From an uncultured Clostridia bacterium (GTDB lineage: Bacteria > Bacillota > Clostridia > Christensenellales > UBA1242), in the NCBI GenBank assembly GCA_944349615.1, contig CALVNK010000003.1, forward strand, positions 1 to 40,634: a DNA stretch of 40,634 nucleotides, in the 5' to 3' direction. The position numbers were made by a program, and so were the translations under genes. Position 1 is the stretch's first letter. Each line of letters starts with the position of its first letter. Shown piece after piece: positions 16,448 to 23,105 of the stretch. The notes below the pieces were generated by a model. That model was not told the DNA's origin, searched no databases, and was given only the letters and a program-made list of their open reading frames with translations.

Positions 16448-16992
16448 AAGATATAATAATTCTTGCCTGTAGTTTTACCGAAAATGAAGAGCTTAAAGAG
16501 GCACTTTCCTCAAGTACTGCCAGCCTAGATGAAAAGCAGACAGATCTTGTCAATATGTTTGTCGAGTGCTTTAATTTGATAGCAAACGAAATCGCCAGTG
16601 ACTATATTCCGCATTATGAGCGTGAAACTCTTGTCACCAATGATTTCAAGATCAACTATTCGAGTTTTTCGTCTGTTCCGCTTAAAATCGTTTCGGTAGT
16701 TGATAAAAATGGTCACAAAGTGCGCTTTAAAGCATTTGATGACTACCTAATGGCACTTGCAAGTGAAGTGACCGTCACCTATCTATCTCAGCCTGAAGAA
16801 AAGGGGTTAAATGATAGTGTTGCTAGCGTTATTCCAATGCGGATCTATGCCTATGGTATGGCGAGAGAATACTATCTCATGCAAACTCTCTATGAAGAGG
16901 CGGATATATGGCAAGAGCGTTTCGTACAAGCGCTCCAGTCGCTTTCGCGCAGGAAAAATGAAACAATGATGCCTGCTAGGAGGTGGCTATAA
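16438..16992 (+). CDS. Putative head-tail connector/adaptor protein
   Basis: 184 residues from ATG 16438, with AAGGAGG 5 nt upstream, inside the end of the preceding gene. The protein is mainly helical ('LVNMFVECFNLIANEIASDYIPHYERE' near the start and 'RIYAYGMAREYYLMQTLYEEADIWQERFVQAL' near the end) with a beta insert between. This resembles adaptor or tail-tube-A-type proteins that dock under the portal (P22 gp4 or T7 gp11 role). Assignment depends on its place between the capsid and nozzle genes. The stop overlaps the next start as TAATG. Confidence 0.6.
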   Translation: MSIKDIIILACSFTENEELKEALSSSTASLDEKQTDLVNMFVECFNLIANEIASDYIPHYERETLVTNDFKINYSSFSSVPLKIVSVVDKNGHKVRFKAFDDYLMALASEVTVTYLSQPEEKGLNDSVASVIPMRIYAYGMAREYYLMQTLYEEADIWQERFVQALQSLSRRKNETMMPARRWL

Positions 16993-18467
16993 TGAGTTAT
17001 GCCGATAAGATCAAAAGCAAGGAAAAAGAGTTTAGATTTAGTCTTTTTGCGTCTAGTTCTGCAAAAAACAGTGATGAACTTGAAAAAGTCGGACTTACAA
17101 AAGAAAAATATAACCTGATTTGCTCTGAAGGTTCGCTTAAGTCTGGCTATGGTTTTGCTGACTTAAAGATGCCGACAAGCGAAACAGACCTAGACAGTGA
17201 AAGTGTGGTTGATTTTCGTGGCGACTCTGTTAAAGCCATCTGGAAACTCAAGTGGTTTGATGTGAGCGCAGACACCAACAAATACTATCTTTTCTATTTT
17301 AATGATGAAGGATATATTTGTTATGACAATATGTTTGGCGTGCGAGTGACTTCGTTTATTGTGCCAAACACTTTCACGCAAACGCCTTTTTGCGCCTATT
17401 ATCGCAAAGGCACTCAAGACGCACTGCTCCTGTCAGGTGAAGGGGACAGTTTGACCGTGCTTACAGGCGGATCAAACGAGAAAAATGCAGACGCGCCCGA
17501 GATTATATCAATTTGCGTATATTCAGACAAACTCTTTGCAATCACTGCCAGCGATAGAGCGTCACTGATCTATACTGACGATATAGAGATTTTGAATTTC
17601 ACTGACGAAAAGACTGCAGAACTTGATTTTGGTGATGAGCGTGGAAACTTGCAAAGACTCATCTCTTTCAATGACTATCTTTACATTTTCCGCGATTATG
17701 GCATAACAAAACTATCGGTGTATGGAACGAGCGAAACCTTTGCCGTAAATCATCTTTATCATAGTGACAGCTACATATATCCAAACTCGATCTGCCTAAA
17801 TGGCGAGGATGTTTACTTTTTAAACTGCAATGGACTAAAGAAATTTAACGGAACAAGCGTAAGCGATCTTGATCTCGATGGCTTTGACCTGATTAAAGAT
17901 ATAAATCAAGCAAAATGCTATGCCTCGATCTATGACGGCAAGTATTATCTTGCGTGCAGGGGAAAGGTCAGCGGTGACGGTGTAGGGTGCGAGAATAATA
18001 CTCAAGGCTACACAAACAATATGCTTTTTGTCTATGACATCTTGACAAAACAGACCGACATTGTCCGTGGTGTTGATATCAATATGCTTTTGACTTTCAA
18101 TAACCCTTTTAAATCAAAATTGCTGGCGTGTTTCAATGGCTCAGATTTAATAGGAAAGGTTGGTCAACTTTCTAAAGATGGCAAATTTTTCTCAAGCCCA
18201 ATAAAGAAATATTGGAAAAGCACTTGTACCGACTTTGGCTATCCAAATGCAAGCAAACGAGTGTCATCTTTCAATATCAAAAGTCTTTATGATTGCAAGG
18301 TGAGGATTGTCAGCGATAAGGATAGTAAAGAGTTTGAGATAGGTGGCAATAGTGACATACAAAAGATTAAAGTAAACCTAAGAGGCAATGAATTCTATTT
18401 TGAAATTACAAGCGAAGATTTGGTGGATATCAGTAATTTTGTTGTAAATGTGAGCGTTAAAGAATGA
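16992..18467 (+). CDS. Putative tail nozzle/DNA-stabilisation protein (beta-propeller-like)
   Basis: 491 residues; AGGAGG lies 8 nt before ATG 16992 (an in-frame GTG at 16983 overlaps that site). The protein is almost all beta with repeated blade-like segments: 'ISICVYSDKLFAITASDRASLIY', 'ISFNDYLYIFRDYGITKLSVYG', 'YPNSICLNGEDVYFLNCNGLKKFNG', 'CYASIYDGKYYLACRG'. Such repeats are typical of podovirus nozzle proteins (P22 gp10 or tail-tube-B role) that continue the portal channel. No tailspike, needle or ejection protein gene follows. The frame is intact and it is coupled to both neighbours. Confidence 0.65.
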   Translation: MSYADKIKSKEKEFRFSLFASSSAKNSDELEKVGLTKEKYNLICSEGSLKSGYGFADLKMPTSETDLDSESVVDFRGDSVKAIWKLKWFDVSADTNKYYLFYFNDEGYICYDNMFGVRVTSFIVPNTFTQTPFCAYYRKGTQDALLLSGEGDSLTVLTGGSNEKNADAPEIISICVYSDKLFAITASDRASLIYTDDIEILNFTDEKTAELDFGDERGNLQRLISFNDYLYIFRDYGITKLSVYGTSETFAVNHLYHSDSYIYPNSICLNGEDVYFLNCNGLKKFNGTSVSDLDLDGFDLIKDINQAKCYASIYDGKYYLACRGKVSGDGVGCENNTQGYTNNMLFVYDILTKQTDIVRGVDINMLLTFNNPFKSKLLACFNGSDLIGKVGQLSKDGKFFSSPIKKYWKSTCTDFGYPNASKRVSSFNIKSLYDCKVRIVSDKDSKEFEIGGNSDIQKIKVNLRGNEFYFEITSEDLVDISNFVVNVSVKE

Positions 18468-18562
18468 AACTTGTATATCTAGACACTATTGATAGGATCA
18501 ATCGAGAGAAAATTCAAAGGGAGATAGAGATTGCAAAAAAGTTAATTGTCAAGGAGAATTAA
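18464..18562 (+). CDS. 32-residue charged peptide between the nozzle and holin genes
   Basis: ATG 18464 overlaps the nozzle stop as ATGA and the frame ends at 18562, one base before the holin ATG. The product 'MKLVYLDTIDRINREKIQRE...' is a single amphipathic, charged helix. It is too short to assign. Exact packing between two real genes is the reason for listing it; there is no separate ribosome-binding site, so it would depend on translational coupling. Confidence 0.45.
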   Translation: MKLVYLDTIDRINREKIQREIEIAKKLIVKEN

Positions 18563-18563
18563 A

Positions 18564-18788
18564 ATGGATTTCTGGACAGAACTTGTCAAAATCATTGTCA
18601 GCAATGGCATATTTGCAATGCTCTTTGTATTCTTGTTTTTCTATCAACTTAAAGATAGTGCAAAAAGAGAAGAGTCATATATACAGACAATCGAGTCACT
18701 AACCGATCATTTGGATGTGCTCGAGCAGGTGCGTGATGAAATACGCGAACTGAAATCTCTTGTTACAGGGGGAGAAGATGAAGAATAA
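18564..18788 (+). CDS. BhlA/UviB-type holin-like membrane protein
   Basis: 74 residues from ATG 18564 with AAGGAG 7 nt upstream. One membrane helix near the N-terminus ('NGIFAMLFVFLFFYQL') is followed by a charged coiled coil 'KREESYIQTIESLTDHLDVLEQVRDEIRELKSL'. That is the layout of the BhlA/UviB family of phage and bacteriocin-associated holin-like proteins. It overlaps the second holin gene by 11 nt. No endolysin gene accompanies it in this window. Confidence 0.75.
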   Translation: MDFWTELVKIIVSNGIFAMLFVFLFFYQLKDSAKREESYIQTIESLTDHLDVLEQVRDEIRELKSLVTGGEDEE

Positions 18789-19110
18789 AATAAAATCTTA
18801 TGGTTTTTGGACAGCTCTTGCTAGTGCTGTGGTCGTGCTTGTCAATGCACTAGGGCAGATGTTTGGCTTTTCAGTAGATAATGAAATAATCACAAATGTG
18901 ATTATGGCTATCGCAGGGCTTCTTGTTGTGCTTGGCGTGGTGACAATGCCAAAAGGCGAAGATGGCAATCAACAGGAAGGGAAGAGCGAAGAAACAGACG
19001 CAGAAAGCAAAGAAACGGACGCAGAAAGCGAAAGTGAAACGCTTTTTCTTGCTGAAGATGAGAAAGACCTTAGCGCAGAAAAGGATCAGGAAACAATGGA
19101 TCATGAATAG
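18778..19110 (+). CDS. Phage-holin-1-like membrane protein with acidic tail
   Basis: 110 residues from ATG 18778 with GGGGGAG just upstream, inside the end of the BhlA-like gene. The first half has 'YGFWTALASAVVVLVNALGQMFGF' and a second helix 'ITNVIMAIAGLLVVLGVV', matching the two-helix phi-LC3/phage-holin-1 family. From about residue 63 the tail is an acidic Glu/Asp/Ser/Lys low-complexity stretch with the repeated element 'ETDAES', longer than usual. It is the last gene before the cluster terminator. Confidence 0.75.
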   Translation: MKNKIKSYGFWTALASAVVVLVNALGQMFGFSVDNEIITNVIMAIAGLLVVLGVVTMPKGEDGNQQEGKSEETDAESKETDAESESETLFLAEDEKDLSAEKDQETMDHE

Positions 19111-19216
19111 TGCTAACGCCAAAATGCGCCTTGTTTTAAAAATTTTTCCTTTTATTTTTAAACAAAAACATTCAAAGACCAATAAAAGCCTTCTTAAAAA
19201 AAGAGGCGAAAAAAAA

Positions 19217-19246
19217 GGGGGATAGCGTAAAACTATCCCTATTTTT
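19217..19246 (+). terminator. Terminator of the phage-like cluster
   Basis: GGGATAG and CTATCCC form a perfect 7-bp stem (plus one G-T pair) around CGTAAAA, followed by TATTTTTG and more T. It closes the operon that begins at the 11192 promoter. Confidence 0.85.
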
Positions 19247-19366
19247 GTTTTTGATATATTAAAACAATTTTTAATTTTCTGAAAGTTTTTGATGTTTTTA
19301 ACAATTTTTGTGCCTGATTTTCTGTGAACACTTTTGAATTTTGCATTAATCCTTTAATTGAATTCC

Positions 19367-21523
19367 TTAGTCATAATCAGGGCCATTATCTGTAAGTCCA
19401 CCCCAAAGAGCGCCAGCATAGAATTTGTATCTGTTTGGAGTTGTGTCACTTTTGCGTTTTAACACCTTGAATGTTACTTCAAGATAGTCACAGCCCCCTG
19501 CGCCACCAAACATATCTGAATTAAATCTTCCTGAAAGGTAGGTATAACCATCTGGAATTAGTTCGTTGTCAAGTTCACTTGAGCCTGGCTCTACAATTTC
19601 ATAGTACTTTCTTACATTTGTTGTCCCCTTAAGTACGAGTGGTTCTTCGCTTATAAGCAGACTTGATGAATATCCATTTTCACCAACGTCTGTCATAAGT
19701 ATGTTTTCACCTATGTCAGTCTTGAATACTCCAAGACGCTCGATATCCACTCCGTCAAAGTATATTCCGCTGTAGTGGTCTTCTGGTGCGCCTGTTTCTT
19801 CGGCATCAAAGCCCTTGCCACCTGTTCCATCTGCCCAGTCCCAATATACATTTTCTTGATCCCATGGACCGTCATAAACTCTAATCTGTTTTGACTTGAG
19901 TACGGTGAGTGTGTCTGTCGCGTTGTTGTAATAATTAAGGTCAACGATTATGTCAAGATATTCTTCTCCGTAGACGCCTTCAGTTGTGCCGTCAAGGCCA
20001 GAGTCATATTTGAGTGCAATTCCAACTCCATCAACGCGCACTTCTTCGTTTACCATAAATACGATTGATTGATATTCATAAGGTCTGATTTTGTCTGCGG
20101 AGTTCTCTTGCCCAGGAACTGCAAAACTTTTGTCCGAATATACATTGTTTGATACTCCTGCATATTCCATTACTTCAGATGCAGGGAAGCGCTGGTCAAT
20201 TGTGACATCGCTTCCGCCATCATTTCCAATTGAAACTTCACTACATACATTTTGTATTATGTTTGCAACTGTGCCTTCATAATCTCTGCCAAGTTCAATT
20301 CTACTTGACATAGTGTCAAATTCATAGGAATAAGAATATTCTCCGTTTTCATCTACTGTGACAACTTCGGTGACATTTGAGTATGTGTAAAAGTAGTCTG
20401 AATTATCTACTACATCTCTACCGATAATGTTGTCAAGCACCCACGCCTCAATCTTTTCAATTTGACGATCGGCAAGCCCTACGAAAGAGCCGAGAATTTT
20501 AAAGTTTTCCTTTGCCTTTGCAAGCGCAAGGTCAACACTTGATTGATCATTTGTGGCAGTGTGTCCTGTCACTTGCACATTAGGAGTGCCGTCATTTGCA
20601 AAAGTCACAGTCACTTGAGCGGGCTCTAAGTCCACAGCATAGCAATAGATTGCATACTCAAGCGCCTTAACAAAGTCAGAATATTCTTGCTCCTCGGTTT
20701 CAACAGCATCTTCAGTGCCGAGATAGTAATTTCTAAGAGTGGTTGTGTATGCAGAAGTAGAATAATGGTTATTATTGGTTTCACTCAGTGCAGTATAGAA
20801 ATTGCGTAAACCTGAAAGATCATAAGGAGAATATATTGAATCATAGATAATTACGCTGCCATCAGTTATGTATGATGTTACCGAAGAAGACATTCCGTTT
20901 TTAAATGTTAGATAAGCATTAGTGTCTTGAGAATTATTATTTAATAAAGTCATATTATAAGGGGCGCCCCACTTCCAAGCAAGCGAGGTGTCCGCACCGA
21001 CAATTTGATATTGTTGTGGCAGATTTTGTGATATAGTCAAATCTTCATCACTTATACTACTATTATTGACAATTTGTCTACTTGTTACAGTGCCTTCAGT
21101 ATTGACTTGATAACGCATACTATCATAAAGATAAGGTAAGTTGTTTTCAATATCAAAATTTGGATTGTTTGATTGAATATTGTTATATATGTCCTCACCT
21201 GTGCTTGTATTTGCAATTTCATAAATATTGTATAAAAAGTTTATTATATGCCAAGCATATTGACCATAATAATCATTTGTACCACCAACAGTCGCACCAG
21301 AGCCTTCATCATAGTTATAGTCGTCAGGGCGATAAAGTACCTTTGTGCCGTAAAGACTTGATGATGTGATGGTTTCAGGATCACTTTCTTCAAAGTCATC
21401 AAGTTCAGCAAAGTCATCAAGCTCAGCAAATTCATCACAACCTGAAAGTAATGCAAGTGCAGGGAATATGCACAACATTAATAGACAGATTATTCTAAAA
21501 ATAATAGTTTTTTTCTTCTTCAT
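19367..21523 (-). CDS. Large secreted lipoprotein of unknown function
   Basis: 718 residues. The N-terminus has a Lys-rich start, a hydrophobic core and the lipobox 'LLSGC', giving a lipid-anchored mature protein that begins with the tandem 'DEFAELDDFAELDDFEESD'. The rest is Asn/Tyr/Asp/Thr-rich and looks extracellular. A C-terminal half beta-type domain contains 'EVRVDGVGIALKYDSG' and 'YDGPWDQENVYWDWADGTGGKGF'. I do not recognise a catalytic family. No Shine-Dalgarno at usual spacing is present; the -10 TAAAAT ends 6 nt before the ATG, predicting a leaderless mRNA. It lies downstream of another lipoprotein gene in the same direction but has its own promoter and is cut off by a terminator. 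Confidence 0.8.
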   Translation of the reverse strand: MKKKKTIIFRIICLLMLCIFPALALLSGCDEFAELDDFAELDDFEESDPETITSSSLYGTKVLYRPDDYNYDEGSGATVGGTNDYYGQYAWHIINFLYNIYEIANTSTGEDIYNNIQSNNPNFDIENNLPYLYDSMRYQVNTEGTVTSRQIVNNSSISDEDLTISQNLPQQYQIVGADTSLAWKWGAPYNMTLLNNNSQDTNAYLTFKNGMSSSVTSYITDGSVIIYDSIYSPYDLSGLRNFYTALSETNNNHYSTSAYTTTLRNYYLGTEDAVETEEQEYSDFVKALEYAIYCYAVDLEPAQVTVTFANDGTPNVQVTGHTATNDQSSVDLALAKAKENFKILGSFVGLADRQIEKIEAWVLDNIIGRDVVDNSDYFYTYSNVTEVVTVDENGEYSYSYEFDTMSSRIELGRDYEGTVANIIQNVCSEVSIGNDGGSDVTIDQRFPASEVMEYAGVSNNVYSDKSFAVPGQENSADKIRPYEYQSIVFMVNEEVRVDGVGIALKYDSGLDGTTEGVYGEEYLDIIVDLNYYNNATDTLTVLKSKQIRVYDGPWDQENVYWDWADGTGGKGFDAEETGAPEDHYSGIYFDGVDIERLGVFKTDIGENILMTDVGENGYSSSLLISEEPLVLKGTTNVRKYYEIVEPGSSELDNELIPDGYTYLSGRFNSDMFGGAGGCDYLEVTFKVLKRKSDTTPNRYKFYAGALWGGLTDNGPDYD

Positions 21524-21529
21524 AACTTT

Positions 21530-21558
21530 ATTTTATCCTAAATTTATCTAAAAATCAA
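21530..21558 (-). promoter_or_regulatory. Promoter of the 718-residue lipoprotein gene, leaderless layout
   Basis: On the minus strand TTGATT (21553-21558), 17-nt spacer, TAAAAT (21530-21535), then 6 nt (AAAGTT) and the ATG at 21523. Confidence 0.65.
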
Positions 21559-21578
21559 TTTATTTAATATATTTTAAC

Positions 21579-21602
21579 AAAAAAATGGCAATTTCTGCCA
21601 TT
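21579..21602 (-). terminator. Terminator of the 372-residue lipoprotein gene
   Basis: AATGGCA and TGCCATT form a 7-bp stem around a 5-nt loop directly after the stop codon, followed on the minus strand by a run of T. Because a T-run also follows on the plus strand it may work in both directions. Confidence 0.8.
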
Positions 21603-21608
21603 CTTTTT

Positions 21609-22727
21609 TTAACATAATTCAATATCGTCATCAAAATAATAGTTGTAGGTTGCAAGATTTTGTGTTGACGCTTCAGCCTGTTCAATCTTTTCACCTGTAA
21701 AGGTATATTCAGTTGATTGAGATGTAGTTGTATATTTTCCTTCTTGAATATTGGCAATTATGCTTGTAGGATCTGCTGAAGGTGCTTCAGCAACCATATA
21801 GTATTCTTCGACACCATTCTCCGTGATTTGATATACTGTTATAGGACGATAAGTTTTACCATTGCTAGGAGATGCACTTCCTATGCTGCACCATATATCG
21901 CCTTTAAGGTTATTGTCAGCATCAATTGTTTGTATTACGGTTTTGCCAAGGTCTGTGTTAGGTTTTATATTATCTATTGTTGTTGAAATTTGTTTTTCAA
22001 TAGTAAATGTAGCACTAGGCATTTTACCATTGACTAAATCACTAACATGGCATGCTTGATTGAAAGTTACTTGACCAATAGTAAAATATCTTGTAGTTCC
22101 ATAATCGTGATATAATTTTACCTGTAATTCTTTTATCTGATCATTATTATTACTATTTGTAATCATCCATTCAGCATTTTTAAAATCACTGGAGTTATTT
22201 ATATAGATTAACTGATTTGCTATATCATCCAAATAATTATCATTTAAGATTTGAGTAAACTCGTCAGCAAAATAGTTGATTTCGTCAACTTCGTCAACCT
22301 CGTCAATACTGCCAGGGATTTCAGTTGAAGGATCTTCTTGACCAGGATTTTCTTCTTCTGGAGGTTTATCTTCAGGTGGAACGTCTTCAGGCGGAACATC
22401 TTCAGGTGGGATGTCTTCACCAGGATTTTCGGGATCTGGGTCAATAACAGGATCATCAGGATCAATAACAGGATCATCAGGATCGATAACAGGATCGTCA
22501 GGGTCAATAACAGGGTCGTCAGGATCAACAGGGATAGTGATACCTGGGTTTGTAGTGTCATCAGGATCTTTTTCTTTATCTTTATTGCAACCGACGATTG
22601 TGAATATAAGGCCCACTACAACAAGGACTGTACCAATTTTTGCAAGTGCTCTTTTTGCAAAATTTTTAAGGATACCAAAATTCTTTTTCTTTTTTACTTC
22701 AACTTTTTCAAATTCGTTGCTTTCCAT
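21609..22727 (-). CDS. Repeat-containing membrane-anchored lipoprotein-like protein
   Basis: 372 residues from ATG 22727, which has GAGGAGG 6-7 nt upstream; a start five codons earlier would overlap that site. A basic cytoplasmic-like N-terminus of about 30 residues precedes a hydrophobic segment ending in 'IFTIVGC', a lipobox-like motif further in than usual. Then comes a Pro/Asp/Glu linker with four near-identical DPDDPVI heptads and PPEDV repeats, the pattern of a wall-spanning stalk. A C-terminal domain of about 230 residues ends in 'YNYYFDDDIELC'. Function is unknown. A surface-exposed domain on a flexible stalk is inferred. Confidence 0.8.
   Translation of the reverse strand: MESNEFEKVEVKKKKNFGILKNFAKRALAKIGTVLVVVGLIFTIVGCNKDKEKDPDDTTNPGITIPVDPDDPVIDPDDPVIDPDDPVIDPDDPVIDPDPENPGEDIPPEDVPPEDVPPEDKPPEEENPGQEDPSTEIPGSIDEVDEVDEINYFADEFTQILNDNYLDDIANQLIYINNSSDFKNAEWMITNSNNNDQIKELQVKLYHDYGTTRYFTIGQVTFNQACHVSDLVNGKMPSATFTIEKQISTTIDNIKPNTDLGKTVIQTIDADNNLKGDIWCSIGSASPSNGKTYRPITVYQITENGVEEYYMVAEAPSADPTSIIANIQEGKYTTTSQSTEYTFTGEKIEQAEASTQNLATYNYYFDDDIELC
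22438..22521 (-). repeat. 21-bp tandem repeat, four copies, encoding DPDDPVI
   Basis: Four consecutive 21-bp units (22438-22458, 22459-22479, 22480-22500, 22501-22521) differ from each other at only a few bases, and a partial fifth follows. The unit keeps the reading frame and encodes the Asp/Pro stalk, so copy-number change would alter stalk length without breaking the gene. Confidence 0.9.
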
Positions 22728-22779
22728 AAACAACCTCCTCAATTTTTTATTGCAATATCAAATGCATATTTCTACATTT

Positions 22780-22807
22780 ATTATAGCATACATAATTAAA
22801 ATTTCAA
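22780..22807 (-). promoter_or_regulatory. sigma-A promoter of the repeat lipoprotein gene
   Basis: On the minus strand TTGAAA (22802-22807), 16-nt spacer, TATAAT (22780-22785) with an upstream TG (extended -10). The leader to the ATG is about 45 nt and contains a strong ribosome-binding site. Confidence 0.75.
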
Positions 22808-22946
22808 GTGCTTTTTTAAAATTTATCAAAATATTTTATATCATCTTTTAGTTGTCCATATCAATAAGCTTATTTTGTTTTTTTCAGTCCAAATTCTAGA
22901 GTGATAGGATATGGTCAGAATTTTGCTGTCGGTTTGAGTTTTGCAC

Positions 22947-23040
22947 GGGCTGGCGAATGGTACGTTTCGTACCTGAGCCTTGCCGTATGGCAAGGCGGGG
23001 CAGATTTTTAGCTGGCTAAAAAGCTGCAATTCGCCAGCCC
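22947..23040. repeat. Cloverleaf-like multi-hairpin element, 94 bp
   Basis: An outer perfect 12-bp inverted repeat, GGGCTGGCGAAT (22947-22958) with 23029-23040, encloses three perfect or near-perfect hairpins: GGTACG/CGTACC (22959-22973), GCCTTGCC/GGCAAGGC (22977-22996) and a 13-bp stem with one mismatch around TTTTTAGC/GCTAAAAA (23000-23027). GC content is well above the surroundings. It lies in the divergent gap between the repeat lipoprotein gene and comEC. It could be a non-autonomous mobile element or a structured RNA. The remainder of this gap (22808-22946) shows no gene. Confidence 0.65.
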
Positions 23041-23070
23041 AAAGTAAATACAACAAATTTGGCAAATCAA

Positions 23071-23099
23071 TTGAAGAAAAAGCAAGAAAATGTTAAAAT
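23071..23099 (+). promoter_or_regulatory. Promoter of comEC-holA, leaderless layout
   Basis: TTGAAG (23071-23076), 17-nt spacer, TAAAAT (23094-23099), then ACTAAA and the GTG start at 23106. Confidence 0.65.
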
Positions 23100-23105
23100 A
23101 CTAAA

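Noticed and set aside
19102-19225. Short Lys-rich open frame after the second holin gene
   Set aside because: It ends inside the terminator stem, has no ribosome-binding site and is low-complexity.
11192-19246. Encapsulin or tailocin interpretation of the particle cluster
   Set aside because: An encapsulin would not need portal and scaffold genes, and a tailocin has tail genes without capsid; here the opposite set is present.
11100-19400. Attachment-site direct repeats flanking the particle cluster
   Set aside because: No direct repeat was found by eye between the flanks, and no tRNA gene or integrase is present; a computed repeat search would be needed to be sure.
22244-22851. Plus-strand open frames opposite the DPDDPVI-coding region
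   Set aside because: They are antisense shadows of the in-frame 21-bp repeat; the minus-strand gene has promoter, ribosome-binding site, signal segment and terminator.
22947-23040. tRNA gene suggested by the cloverleaf-like folding
   Set aside because: No T-loop GTTCRA, no anticodon-arm geometry and no acceptor-type 7-bp stem with CCA; stem lengths are 12, 6, 8 and 13.
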